Assembly (NCBI RefSeq): GCF_001713375.1
Contig: NZ_CP016449.1
Location: 3,224,001 to 3,288,000, forward strand
DNA from: Hydrogenophaga sp. RAC07
Lineage (GTDB): Bacteria > Pseudomonadota > Gammaproteobacteria > Burkholderiales > Burkholderiaceae_C
Direction: 5' to 3'
DNA: 64,000 bases
Shown here: positions 56,106 to 64,000 of the stretch, piece after piece
Position numbering within the stretch: the stretch's first letter is position 1
How the letters are laid out: the number at the start of each line of letters is the position of its first letter
Translations under genes and position numbers: made by a program
Notes under the pieces: generated by a model
What the model was told of the DNA's origin: nothing
Database searches by the model: none
What the model saw: the letters and a program-made list of their open reading frames with translations, nothing else

Positions 56106-56720
56106 TCAGCGCAGGCCGGCGATGTAGTCGGACACCGCCTTGATTTCGCGGTCGTTCATCTTGGCGGCCACGCCCGTCATCTGTGCGTTGTTGGCGCGCG
56201 TGCCATCGCGGAAATGCCTGAGCTGGGTTTCGGTGTATTCGGCGTGCTGTCCCGAGAGGCGCGGGTACTGGGCCGGAATGCCGGCGCCGTTGGGGCTGTG
56301 GCAACCAGCGCAGGCCGCAATCTGTCGGTCTGGGATGCCGCCGCGGTAAATGCGCTCGCCCAGCGCCACCAGATCCTTGTCGGTGGCCGCTCCGGGCGTC
56401 GCTTTCTGCGAGGCGAGCCAGAAACCGATGTTGCGCATGTCTTCATCGGACAAGCCGGAGGCCATGCCCTTCATGATCGCGTTGTCCCGCTTGCCCGACT
56501 TGTATTCCTGCAACTGCTTGACCAGGTACTCGGGGTGCTGCTGCGCCAACTTGGGGTTCACCGGCGTGGTGGAGTTGCCGTCGGCCGCGTGGCAGGCCAC
56601 ACAGACCTGGCCATAGGATGCTGCGCCTTTGGCCAGATCGGGTTTGACCGACTGCGCCTGAACACTGAACGACAAAGCCACGGCAGCGGCGGCGCAAAGA
56701 AGGGAAACAGGCAATTTCAT
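56106..56720 (-). CDS. Diheme cytochrome c4-type protein
   Basis: Cytochrome c4 proteins carry electrons from the bc1 complex to terminal oxidases. The start at ATG 56720 begins a Sec signal peptide (MKLPVSLLCAAAAVALSFSVQAQ), giving 204 residues. Two heme sites are C40-x-x-C43-H44 (CVACH) and C137-x-x-C140-H141 (CAGCH). Each is followed by a domain with a methionine-containing segment (NAIMKGMASGLSDEDMRNIGFWL; NNAQMTGVAAKMNDREIKAVSDY). The long open frame upstream reads into the divergent engB gene and is spurious. It lies upstream of resB/ccsB, its likely maturation genes. Confidence 0.93.
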   Translation of the reverse strand: MKLPVSLLCAAAAVALSFSVQAQSVKPDLAKGAASYGQVCVACHAADGNSTTPVNPKLAQQHPEYLVKQLQEYKSGKRDNAIMKGMASGLSDEDMRNIGFWLASQKATPGAATDKDLVALGERIYRGGIPDRQIAACAGCHSPNGAGIPAQYPRLSGQHAEYTETQLRHFRDGTRANNAQMTGVAAKMNDREIKAVSDYIAGLR

Positions 56721-56795
56721 GACGGGACGGGCGTCGCGAGCGACGTGTTCGGGTTGAAGAATTTCGCGATCTGTCTGGTTACAGCCATTCGATTT

Positions 56796-56801
56796 TACAA
56801 T
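56796..56801 (+). promoter_or_regulatory. Possible engB -10 box
   Basis: TACAAT overlaps the ATG at 56800, implying that transcription begins near 56808. This favours the engB start at 56824 over 56800. No good -35 was seen. Confidence 0.35.
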
Positions 56802-56823
56802 GCCCTCTCGGGAAAACCCCCCA

Positions 56824-57618
56824 ATGACCCAGAACCACACTCCAGCCACCCCCCCTGCTTCCCCGTCCGCGGACGCCAAAAGCCCCCAAGCCCGGACACC
56901 CAACGCTGGAAAACCCACCGATCCGCTGAACCCCGACGTGAAGATCGCGCACGGATGGTTGCACACCGCCCGCTTCCTCACCACCGCCCCGCAGCTCGAA
57001 CACCTGCCTCCTCTCACGGTGCCCGAGGTGGCCTTTGTCGGCCGCTCCAACGCCGGCAAGTCCACCTGCATCAACACCCTGACGCAGCAAAAGCGCCTGG
57101 CTTTTGCCTCCAAGACGCCAGGGCGCACGCAGAGCATCAACCTGTTCTCACTCGGCAAACAGGGTGTCACCGACGCCGTGCTGGCCGACCTGCCGGGCTA
57201 CGGCTACGCGGCGGTGCCGCGCGAGGCCAAGCTGCGCTGGCAGCGCGTCATGGGCAACTATTTGCTCACGCGCGAAAACCTCAAGGGCGTGGTGCTGCTG
57301 ATCGACCCGCGCCTGGGCCTGACCGAACTCGACGACATCCTGCTCGAAGTGATCCGCCCGCGCGTCCAGGAGGGCCTGAAGTTTTTGGTGCTGCTCACCA
57401 AATCCGACAAGCTCAACCACGCCGAAGCTCAAAAGGCACTGTCGATTGCGCGACTGCAGTCGGGTGGCGGCGAGGCGAGACTCTTCTCGGCCTTGAAGAA
57501 AAAGGGGCTGGATGAAGTGGCCCAGATGCTCTGGCGCTGGACGCACGAAGACGGCCCTGCCGTGGTCGCACCGGCCGCGGCCGAAGAACCCGAAGACGAG
57601 CCGCCCGCCCTCGATTGA
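56824..57618 (+). CDS. engB: Ribosome biogenesis GTP-binding protein YsxC/EngB
   Basis: EngB is an essential GTPase for late 50S subunit assembly. From ATG 56824 it has 264 residues. G1 GRSNAGKS is at 73-80, the G2 region KTPGRTQS is near 97, G3 DLPGYGYA near 121 and G4 TKSD near 190. It has an N-terminal extension of about 40 Pro/Ala/Thr-rich residues and an acidic C-terminal tail (EEPEDEPPALD) beyond the roughly 200-residue core. An alternative ATG at 56800 adds eight residues but overlaps the -10 box. Confidence 0.94.
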   Translation: MTQNHTPATPPASPSADAKSPQARTPNAGKPTDPLNPDVKIAHGWLHTARFLTTAPQLEHLPPLTVPEVAFVGRSNAGKSTCINTLTQQKRLAFASKTPGRTQSINLFSLGKQGVTDAVLADLPGYGYAAVPREAKLRWQRVMGNYLLTRENLKGVVLLIDPRLGLTELDDILLEVIRPRVQEGLKFLVLLTKSDKLNHAEAQKALSIARLQSGGGEARLFSALKKKGLDEVAQMLWRWTHEDGPAVVAPAAAEEPEDEPPALD

Positions 57619-57648
57619 CCGTGTGCGGGCCCACGGAGGCAGCCCGCC

Positions 57649-58569
57649 ATGATCGACACCTTTCAACAGACCCTGCCGCACGGCATCACACTGAGCTGCC
57701 GAGCCGCGGGTGAACGCGGCCGGCCGGTGTTGCTGTTCCTGCACGGTTTCCCGGAAGCCGCGTTTGTGTGGGACGAACTGCTGGCGCATTTCGCACAGCC
57801 CGAGCATGGAGGATACCGCTGCGTGGCGCCCAACCTGCGCGGCTTTGAGCAGTCGAGTGCGCCCGCCGACGTGGCGGCCTACCGCGCCAAGCCACTGGTG
57901 CAGGACCTCACCGCGCTGATCGAGGTCATCACCCAGGACAGCCCCACCCCAGGCCAACTGGCTTGCCTGGTGGCACACGACTGGGGCGGTGCCTTGGCGT
58001 GGAGCGTGGCCGCTCAGCGTCCCGCGTCCATGCGCCGGCTGGCCATCGTCAACGCGCCCCACCCCGCCACCTTCCAGCGCGAACTCGCGAACTCACCGGA
58101 GCAGCAGGCGTCAAGCGCCTACATGAACTTCCTGGCGCGCCCGGATGCAGCGGCCCTGCTGGCCGAGAACGATTTCGCGCGCCTGTGGCCTTTTTTCACC
58201 AACATGGCGGCCGACAGCGGGCCGCTGGCCTGGCTGGACGACGCCACCCGGGACCGCTACCGGGCTGTCTGGCGCCAGGGGCTGCACGGCCCTTGCGCCT
58301 ACTACGCGGCCTCGCCCCTGCGCCCACCCGCCGCCAGCGATCCCGGCGCGGCGGCGGTGCAGCTGCCGCGCGAGCGGGTGACGGTGAACGTGCCCACGCT
58401 GGTGGTCTGGGGGCTGGGCGACACCGCCTTGCCCGAGGCCCTGCTCGATGGATTGCAAGGCTTTGTACCCGACCTGCGCATTGAACGCGTGCCCGGCGCC
58501 ACGCACTGGATCGTGCATGAGCAACCTCGACAGGTGGCGGCGCTGATCGCGGCTTTTCTGGGGGACTGA
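57649..58569 (+). CDS. Alpha/beta hydrolase (epoxide hydrolase / haloacetate dehalogenase-like)
   Basis: The 306-residue protein has the alpha/beta hydrolase fold with an oxyanion motif HGFPE at 32-36 and the nucleophile elbow AHDWGG (Asp111). The catalytic histidine is His286 in GATHWIVHEQP, and a probable acid lies in GLGDTALPE near residue 261. An Asp nucleophile with DWGG points to the epoxide hydrolase/dehalogenase branch rather than serine esterases. The substrate is unknown. A GGAGG ribosome binding site supports ATG 57649. It follows engB by 30 bp and converges on the acyltransferase genes. Confidence 0.82.
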   Translation: MIDTFQQTLPHGITLSCRAAGERGRPVLLFLHGFPEAAFVWDELLAHFAQPEHGGYRCVAPNLRGFEQSSAPADVAAYRAKPLVQDLTALIEVITQDSPTPGQLACLVAHDWGGALAWSVAAQRPASMRRLAIVNAPHPATFQRELANSPEQQASSAYMNFLARPDAAALLAENDFARLWPFFTNMAADSGPLAWLDDATRDRYRAVWRQGLHGPCAYYAASPLRPPAASDPGAAAVQLPRERVTVNVPTLVVWGLGDTALPEALLDGLQGFVPDLRIERVPGATHWIVHEQPRQVAALIAAFLGD

Positions 58570-58579
58570 GCCGCAGCGC

Positions 58580-59503
58580 TCAGAGGCCGGCGTAGAACGA
58601 GGGCTCGCCCTCGGGCCGCGTCTTGAAGCGCTTGTGCACCCAGTAGTACTGCTCGGGCGTGGCGCGGATGAAGCCTTCAAGAAACGTGTTCATCGTGGCC
58701 GTGTCGGCCTCCACATTGCCCGTGGGGTAGTTGGCCCAGGGCGAATGCACCGTGACTTCGTAACCCTCTTTCGTCAGGCGGCTGACCACCGGCACCACAC
58801 GCGCCCGGGCCATGCGCGCAAAGCGCGAAAGCGAGGTGATGGTGGCGGTCTGCACGCCGAAGAAAGGCACGAAGACCGAGTCCCGCGTGCCGTAATCCAT
58901 GTCGGGCAGGAGGTACATCGGGAGGCCCTGTCGCAAGGCGGCCACCAGCGGTTTGAGGCCCTGGCGCATGGCCACGATGTGCGGCTCACCGAAACGCTGG
59001 CGGCCTTGCGACATCCAGCGGTCCACATCGGCATTGAGCTGCTCGGCGTAGATGCCGCAGAAGCGCCGATCCAGGTGCGCGGTCAGCGCGGTCCAGCCGG
59101 CGTCCATGCCCACGAAGTGCGGGGCGAACAAGACCGTGGGTTCGTTGCCGGCGAGCGCCTGCAGGTCGCCGGTGAGTTTGAGACGGCGGCGGATGGTGGC
59201 ATCGCTGGCCTCCCACAACCAGCTGCGGTCCAGCCAGGCTTGGGCAAAAAACACAAAGTGTTGGCGCACCGCGCGCTGGCGCTCGGCAGCGCCTTGCTCG
59301 GGAAAACACAAACCCCAGTTGGTGAGCGCAATGCGGCGGCGGCGCGCCGCCACCAGATGCAGCGCCTGGCCCAGCAGCCAGCCCAGGGCGCGCACCCACG
59401 ACAGGGGCAGGCTCGCCAGCATGTGCATGAAGACCAGACCCAGGCGGTTGGCGATGCCGCCGGGAGGCAGCTGATGCTCGGAAACGGGAAGGGGCTGGGA
59501 CAT
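58580..59503 (-). CDS. Lipid A biosynthesis acyltransferase (LpxL/HtrB family), copy 1
   Basis: The family adds secondary acyl chains to lipid A at the inner membrane. From ATG 59503 (MSQPLPVSEHQLPPGGIANRLG) it has 307 residues. A membrane-associated N-terminal helix lies at about 20-50. The catalytic HX4D motif is His129-Asp134 in FAPHFVGMDAG. Later landmarks are LLPDMDYGTRDSVFVPFFG and ATPEQYYWVHKRFKTRPEG. Upstream in-frame residues lack homology. Its ATG shares one base with the stop of copy 2, so the pair is co-translated. Confidence 0.92.
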   Translation of the reverse strand: MSQPLPVSEHQLPPGGIANRLGLVFMHMLASLPLSWVRALGWLLGQALHLVAARRRRIALTNWGLCFPEQGAAERQRAVRQHFVFFAQAWLDRSWLWEASDATIRRRLKLTGDLQALAGNEPTVLFAPHFVGMDAGWTALTAHLDRRFCGIYAEQLNADVDRWMSQGRQRFGEPHIVAMRQGLKPLVAALRQGLPMYLLPDMDYGTRDSVFVPFFGVQTATITSLSRFARMARARVVPVVSRLTKEGYEVTVHSPWANYPTGNVEADTATMNTFLEGFIRATPEQYYWVHKRFKTRPEGEPSFYAGL

Positions 59504-60369
59504 CAGCGAGCGGGCGGTGGGGTCTTGTAACGGTCGTACGACCAGAGGTATTGCGCCGGGCATTCTCGCACCAGCGCTTCCATGGCCCGGTTGATCTGGC
59601 CGGCCGCCCGCACCGGGTCGCTGTCCAGCGGCCCGAACGCCCGGACGTGCACCAGGTAGCCCCTGCCCCAGCTCAAACGTTCACCCCAGCTGACCAGCAC
59701 CCGCGTCTGACCGGCTTGTGCCAGCCGCGCCGAGAGCGTCATGGTGTAGGCGTCGCGCCCGAAAAACGGCGCCCACACGCCCTGGCCGTCGGGCGGCACC
59801 TGGTCGGGCAACAGACCCACCGCGTCGCCCGCCTTGAGCGCCTTGAGGAGCTGCTTCACACCCGCCAGCGTGGTGGGGGCGGTGAGCAAACCCGGACGTT
59901 GCCGGGCGCCGCTCACCAGATCGCGCATGGCCGCCTGCCGCGCCGGGCGAAACAGCACCGTCATCGGGTGGCGCTCGCCAAATCGCCGGGCATAGGCCTG
60001 CGCGGTGATCTCGAAACAGCCCAGGTGCGGCGTGAGGAACAACACACCCGAGCCTCCTGCCTGGGCTGCCTCGATGTGAGCGGCACCCTCCCAACCCACA
60101 GGCACCGGGCGGCCCAGCCACAGCCGCGGCAGCTCGGCCACCAGCTTGCCGGCTTCACCCACCGATCGCAGCGCCACCCCGGTGGAATACCCGGCTTGCT
60201 TCGCATGGGCGAGCAAACGGCGACGGTAGCGGCTTGAGAGCAGAAAGCTGGCCCAGCCGAGCACCCAGCCCAGCGCGTGCAGCACGGGCAAGGGCAGCAG
60301 GCTGAAGGCGCGAAAAAGGAGGTGGATCAGCGGGGCCAAGGCGAAGGTGGGTGACAGGGCGGGGCTCAA
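59503..60369 (-). CDS. LpxL/HtrB-family acyltransferase, copy 2
   Basis: A second LpxL-type acyltransferase of 288 residues, clearly diverged from copy 1. The active-site motif is of HX4E form: His115-Glu120 in FLTPHLGCFEITA. A hydrophobic N-terminus is present at about 10-48. LLPDQVPPDGQGVWAPFFGRDAYTMTL and CPAQYLWSYDRYKTPP match the family. The start appears to be TTG 60369 (LSPALSPTFALAPL), since no ATG fits the frame; the upstream TAGAAT-like region belongs to the divergent metK. The tandem pair may add two different secondary chains. Confidence 0.88.
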   Translation of the reverse strand: MSPALSPTFALAPLIHLLFRAFSLLPLPVLHALGWVLGWASFLLSSRYRRRLLAHAKQAGYSTGVALRSVGEAGKLVAELPRLWLGRPVPVGWEGAAHIEAAQAGGSGVLFLTPHLGCFEITAQAYARRFGERHPMTVLFRPARQAAMRDLVSGARQRPGLLTAPTTLAGVKQLLKALKAGDAVGLLPDQVPPDGQGVWAPFFGRDAYTMTLSARLAQAGQTRVLVSWGERLSWGRGYLVHVRAFGPLDSDPVRAAGQINRAMEALVRECPAQYLWSYDRYKTPPPAR

Positions 60370-60378
60370 ACCATGGTC

Positions 60379-60497
60379 TAGAATCCGCCCATCGCCGAGT
60401 TACTGAACTAATTGCGGGGCGATTCACAAATTCCGCTAAAGCGTTCGCCGAACTCTGACAGACCGGCAACGCCGATCAACCAACTTGGAGTTTAACC
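60379..60497 (+). promoter_or_regulatory. Possible metK -10 box and leader
   Basis: TAGAAT lies at 60379-60384, implying a leader of about 105 nt before metK. The leader can fold a hairpin pairing GGCGA (60418-60422) with TCGCC (60445-60449), with an inner CGC-TAAA-GCG (60434-60443). A GGAG ribosome binding site precedes the ATG. It does not match any SAM or SAH riboswitch consensus I know. Confidence 0.3.
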
Positions 60498-61679
60498 ATG
60501 GCGAACGACTTTCTTTTCACCTCCGAATCCGTCTCTGAAGGCCACCCCGACAAGGTCGCCGACCAGATCTCCGACGCGATTCTCGACGCAATTTTTGAGC
60601 AGGACCCCCGCAGCCGCGTGGCCGCCGAGACGCTGTGCAACACCGGTCTGGTGGTGCTCGCCGGCGAGATCACGACCAACGCGCATGTGGACTACATCCA
60701 GGTCGCACGTGACACGCTCAAGCGCATCGGCTACGACAACACCGAGTACGGCATCGACTACAAGGGTTGCGCGGTCATGGTCTGCTATGACAAGCAGTCC
60801 AACGACATCGCCCAGGGCGTGGACCACGCGTCCGACGACCACCTCAACACCGGCGCCGGCGACCAGGGTCTGATGTTCGGCTATGCCTGCGACGAGACGC
60901 CCGAGCTGATGCCCGCCCCGATCTACTACGCGCACCGCCTTGTGGAGCGCCAGGCCCAGCTGCGCAAGGACGGCCGCCTGCCGTTCCTGCGCCCCGATGC
61001 CAAGAGCCAGGTGACGATGCGCTACGTGGACGGCAAGCCGCACAGCATCGACACCGTGGTGCTCTCCACCCAACACAGCCCCGACCAGAGCGAGACGCCC
61101 ACCAAGATGAAGGCCTCGTTCAATGAAGCCATCATTGAAGAGATCATCAAGCCGGTGCTGCCCAAGGAATGGCTGAAAGACACCAAGTTCCTGATCAACC
61201 CAACCGGTCGCTTCGTCATTGGTGGCCCGCAGGGCGACTGTGGCCTGACCGGCCGCAAGATCATTGTGGACACCTACGGCGGCGCCTGCCCGCACGGCGG
61301 TGGTGCCTTCTCCGGCAAGGACCCGTCCAAGGTCGACCGCTCGGCGGCGTATGCCGCGCGCTACGTGGCCAAGAACATCGTGGCCGCCGGCCTGGCCAAG
61401 CAGTGCCAGATCCAGGTGGCGTATGCGATCGGCGTGGCCCGCCCGATGAACGTGACGGTTTACACGGAAGGCACGGGTGTGATTCCCGACGAGCAGATCG
61501 CCGCACTCGTGAACGAACACTTTGACCTGCGTCCCAAAGGCATCATCCAGATGCTGGACCTGCTGCGCCCGATCTACACCAAGACCGCCGCCTACGGCCA
61601 CTTCGGCCGCGAAGAGCCCGAGTTTTTCTGGGAGCGCACCGACCGCGCCGCCGCTCTCAAGAAGGCTGCCGGACTGTAA
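60498..61679 (+). CDS. metK: S-adenosylmethionine synthetase
   Basis: MetK makes S-adenosylmethionine from methionine and ATP in the cytosol. The 393-residue protein begins [26 protein letters not shown]. It has the ATP-binding [12 protein letters not shown] and the P-loop-like [30 protein letters not shown] precedes that loop. Length and motifs are fully typical. The ATG is preceded by TTGGAG, and a strong terminator follows, so it is probably monocistronic. Confidence 0.98.
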   Translation: MANDFLFTSESVSEGHPDKVADQISDAILDAIFEQDPRSRVAAETLCNTGLVVLAGEITTNAHVDYIQVARDTLKRIGYDNTEYGIDYKGCAVMVCYDKQSNDIAQGVDHASDDHLNTGAGDQGLMFGYACDETPELMPAPIYYAHRLVERQAQLRKDGRLPFLRPDAKSQVTMRYVDGKPHSIDTVVLSTQHSPDQSETPTKMKASFNEAIIEEIIKPVLPKEWLKDTKFLINPTGRFVIGGPQGDCGLTGRKIIVDTYGGACPHGGGAFSGKDPSKVDRSAAYAARYVAKNIVAAGLAKQCQIQVAYAIGVARPMNVTVYTEGTGVIPDEQIAALVNEHFDLRPKGIIQMLDLLRPIYTKTAAYGHFGREEPEFFWERTDRAAALKKAAGL

Positions 61680-61701
61680 GCATTCACTTACAAATCCCCG
61701 C

Positions 61702-61736
61702 AAAAGCCCCGGTGCGCAAGCGCCGGGGCTTTTTTT
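61702..61736 (+). terminator. Rho-independent terminator after metK
   Basis: The stem AGCCCCGG (61705-61712) pairs with CCGGGGCT (61723-61730) around a 10 nt loop and is followed by seven T residues (61730-61736). It begins about 25 bp after the metK stop. Confidence 0.93.
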
Positions 61737-61865
61737 CGTCGGAAATGCCTCCGTTTCACCCCGTTTTCCGGTGATCGGGCCCCGCTGAATTTTTGCCGCC
61801 AGCGTCCGATAAGGAAGTACGAGCAAATGCATTGCCCCGATCCGAACCGACCAGGAGCCTTCCCC

Positions 61866-63914
61866 ATGGACACCTCTGCAACGACCACTGAGCAGCAGTT
61901 GGCACCCATCACCGACGAATTGCTGGCCGCCCTGAGCGCCGCCCGCGCCCTGTACGACAACGCGCCCTGCGGCCTGTTGGCGCTGGACGCCGAGCTGCGC
62001 TGCGTCAACATCAACCAGACCTTGCTGGACTGGCTGGGCACGGACCGCGACGAAGTGGTGATGTTCAGAAAGCTCACCGATCTGGCCGCGCCCGCGTCCC
62101 GCGGCCCGGCCTCCCAGCACGTGGAACAGCTGCTGATCAGCGGCCGCACCGAGCCGCTCACGCTGTCGCTGTGCCGCGCCAATGGCGATTTCCTGCAGGC
62201 CCGGCTCACGTCCACCGCTGTGTACGACGCCGAGGGCCGCTTCCTGCACACCAGCACGGTGGTGTCCGATCTGGGCAATGTGCCGGCCAGTCACAACGCC
62301 GATGCGCCGCAAGACGCGATCCTGCGCAGCATCACCGACCGCATTCCGGCCCGCCTGGCCTACTACGACAAGAACCTCATCTGCCGCTTTGCCAACAACG
62401 CGCACGCCCAGCGCTATGGCAAGAAGCCCGAAGACATGGTGGGCTCGCACCTGAGCGAGGTGGTGCGACCCGAGGTGCTGCCCGAAATCATGCCGCGCGT
62501 GCTGGCCACGCTGGGCGGCCAGACCCAGAACTTCGAAGCCGAACGCACCGCGGCGGACGGCGGGCGCAGCTACTTCGAGATCCACTATCTGCCCGATGTG
62601 CAGAACGGCGAGATCGAAGGTCTGTTCATCGAGTTGCACGACATCACCGAACGCCGGCGCACCGAAGAATTTGTGCTGCACGCCAACCAGGACCTGGAAG
62701 AACGCGTGCGTGAACGCTCGGAAGAGCTGTTTGCCAGCGAGCAGCGCTACCGCCTGATGGTCGACGCCATCCAGGACTACTGCATCTATTTCGTGGACGA
62801 GGCCGGCACGGTCGTCGACTGGACCGAAAGCGCGCAGCGCCTGCATGGCCACCAGCGCACGCAGATCGTCGGGCAGTCCTACGAAACCCTTTTGTGCACC
62901 GACAACGCGGGCGAAGACGAGGTCGATCCCGGCCAGGTGCTGCGCCTGGCCAAGGAGCACGGCCAGTGGGAGTCGCGCGGGTGGCGCCTGCGCGAGGACG
63001 GTTCGCGCTTCTGGGCACACACCGTGCTCACCGCGCTGCGCAATGAAATGGGCGAACTGCAGGGCCTCTCGAGCATCACACGCGACATGACCGCGGCCAA
63101 GAGCCTCGAGGACGTGATGAACGACCTCAACCGCGAACTGGAAAAGCGCGTGGCCGAACGCACGCAGCAGCTGGTGGCGGCCAACAAGGACCTGGACGTG
63201 TTCTCGCACATGGTCTCGCACGACCTGCGCGCGCCGCTGCGCCACATCGCCAGCTTCGTGAGCCTGCTGCAGGAACAGACCGGCGAATCCACCGACAACC
63301 TGGCCCGCCAGTACCAGACCTCGATCGCCAAAGCGTCCAAACGCATGAGCCTGATGATCGAAGGCCTGCTCGAATACGCGCGCCTGGGCCGCGTGACGCT
63401 GGAATCGCAACCGGTGCCGATGGCGCCCCTGCTGCACGGCGTGATTGCCCACCTGAAGCAGGAACACCCGGACCGCCACATCGAATGGACCGTCGACGAG
63501 GACCTGCCCATGGTGCGCGGCGATGCCATGTTGCTGGCCCAGGCCTGGGGCAACCTGCTCGACAACGCAGTGAAATACACCGCCAAGCGCAGCGATGCGG
63601 TCATCAAGGTGGGCTGGAAGGTCAACCCGCTGGGCGGACGCACCTTCTTCGTGAGCGACAACGGCGCCGGCTTCGACCTGGAAAAGGCGCACAACCTGTT
63701 CGTGATGTTCCAGCGCCAGCACCATTCGATGGACTTCGAAGGCACCGGCACCGGCCTGGCCCTGGCGCAGCGCATCATCGACCGCCACGGTGGCCGCATC
63801 TGGTCGGAAACCGCGCCGGGCGCAGGCTGCACCTTCTACTTCACGCTGCCGCTGGAGACCCTGGAGCCCGAGCTGGCGTTCCCGCAATCCGCGATGGCCG
63901 AACTCACCGCTTGA
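61866..63914 (+). CDS. Soluble multi-PAS sensor histidine kinase
   Basis: The 682-residue protein from ATG 61866 (supported by AGGAGC at 61853) has no signal peptide or transmembrane helix. Three PAS-like regions are visible at about 25-140, 150-270 (PAC-like end IELHDITERRR) and 295-415 (PAC-like end LSSITRDMTAAK). A coiled coil leads to the HisKA box with His452 in FSHMVSHDLRAPLRHI. The ATPase domain has N box NLLDNAVKYT, G1 VSDNGAGFD and G2 GTGTGLALAQ. The kinase module resembles those of bacteriophytochromes. No response regulator lies downstream within the window, so its partner and signal are unknown. Confidence 0.92.
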   Translation: MDTSATTTEQQLAPITDELLAALSAARALYDNAPCGLLALDAELRCVNINQTLLDWLGTDRDEVVMFRKLTDLAAPASRGPASQHVEQLLISGRTEPLTLSLCRANGDFLQARLTSTAVYDAEGRFLHTSTVVSDLGNVPASHNADAPQDAILRSITDRIPARLAYYDKNLICRFANNAHAQRYGKKPEDMVGSHLSEVVRPEVLPEIMPRVLATLGGQTQNFEAERTAADGGRSYFEIHYLPDVQNGEIEGLFIELHDITERRRTEEFVLHANQDLEERVRERSEELFASEQRYRLMVDAIQDYCIYFVDEAGTVVDWTESAQRLHGHQRTQIVGQSYETLLCTDNAGEDEVDPGQVLRLAKEHGQWESRGWRLREDGSRFWAHTVLTALRNEMGELQGLSSITRDMTAAKSLEDVMNDLNRELEKRVAERTQQLVAANKDLDVFSHMVSHDLRAPLRHIASFVSLLQEQTGESTDNLARQYQTSIAKASKRMSLMIEGLLEYARLGRVTLESQPVPMAPLLHGVIAHLKQEHPDRHIEWTVDEDLPMVRGDAMLLAQAWGNLLDNAVKYTAKRSDAVIKVGWKVNPLGGRTFFVSDNGAGFDLEKAHNLFVMFQRQHHSMDFEGTGTGLALAQRIIDRHGGRIWSETAPGAGCTFYFTLPLETLEPELAFPQSAMAELTA

Positions 63915-63957
63915 GCCGCGCCGCGCGGCGGTCGGGGTACGCGCCGATAATTCGCGC

Positions 63958-64000
63958 GTGATTCCCACCGCCCCGACACCCTTCCCTCTCTTCTCCCTGC
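63958..64000 (+). CDS. Possible start of a next gene (partial)
   Basis: A GTG at 63958 opens a frame (read as MIPTAPTPFPLFSL) that continues to the window end. A GATAAT -10-like box at 63946-63951 would place transcription at the start codon. Only 14 codons are visible, so no product can be named and the call may be wrong. Confidence 0.25.
   Translation, partial: MIPTAPTPFPLFSL

Noticed and set aside
60385..60497. A SAM or SAH riboswitch upstream of metK
   Set aside because: The leader lacks the conserved cores of SAM-I, SAM-II, SAM-IV and SAH aptamers as far as I can recognise them. Only a generic hairpin is present.

Overview
The window is ordinary core chromosome of a GC-rich betaproteobacterium, most likely of the Comamonadaceae (a Hydrogenophaga/Acidovorax-like organism). 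This rests on gene content and order: secA next to an M23 peptidase and a DUF721 protein; petABC next to sspAB; a murA-hisGDCBHAF-hisIE-hinT-tatABC chain; mlaFEDACB with mlaA inside the operon; pilMNOPQ-aroKB-dgt opposite a class A penicillin-binding protein; cyaY/lptM/lysA; and System II cytochrome c maturation (ResB/CcsB). No named strain can be assigned from the sequence alone.

Layout. 1-4.2 kb: secA (its 3' end runs off the window), a membrane-anchored M23 peptidase and a short DUF721/DciA-like gene. 4.2-8.7 kb: tRNA-Thr(UGU), sspB, sspA and the cytochrome bc1 genes petABC, all leftward. 8.7-12.2 kb: mscL, pdxA, a Nif3-like gene and a membrane-anchored HtrA-type protease. 12.3-29.5 kb: a nearly unbroken leftward run made of lipid transport (mlaFEDACB), an ABC-2 exporter, bolA, murA, the histidine pathway, hinT and tatABC, interrupted once by a rightward LapA-like gene. 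29.6-35.9 kb: glutamate synthase gltBD. 35.98-36.84 kb: a small RAYT (REP-associated tyrosine transposase) unit with inverted repeats, the only mobile-looking DNA. 36.8-46.0 kb: MFS transporter, dgt, aroB, aroK and the type IV pilus assembly genes pilQPONM. 46.3-50.6 kb: mrcA, cyaY, lptM, lysA. 50.6-56.7 kb: msrQ/msrP, ccsB/resB and a diheme cytochrome c4. 56.8-64 kb: engB, an alpha/beta hydrolase, two LpxL-type acyltransferases, metK, an orphan PAS histidine kinase and the first codons of a possible next gene.

How the genes fit together. Much of the window serves the cell envelope: Sec and Tat export, outer-membrane lipid asymmetry (Mla), lipid A acylation, peptidoglycan precursor and polymer synthesis (MurA, LysA, PBP1A), LPS translocon maturation (LptM), the PilQ secretin and periplasmic methionine sulfoxide repair (MsrPQ). 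Respiration is represented by bc1, cytochrome c4 and System II cytochrome maturation. The bc1 Rieske protein and MsrP both carry twin-arginine signals and so depend on the TatABC encoded here. Genes are packed with 1-4 bp stop/start overlaps, which suggests widespread translational coupling. No intergenic stretch exceeds about 300 bp.

I found no CRISPR array, prophage, integron, toxin-antitoxin pair, defence island or biosynthetic cluster, and nothing that I would call a previously undescribed system. The items most worth a second look are the RAYT unit beside gltB that also supplies the MFS stop codon, a possible ECF-sigma promoter before msrPQ, overlapping sigma70/sigma54-like promoter motifs before gltB, a terminator abutting the sspA ribosome binding site, and the PVWY form of the cytochrome b Qo motif. 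All promoter calls are by eye.
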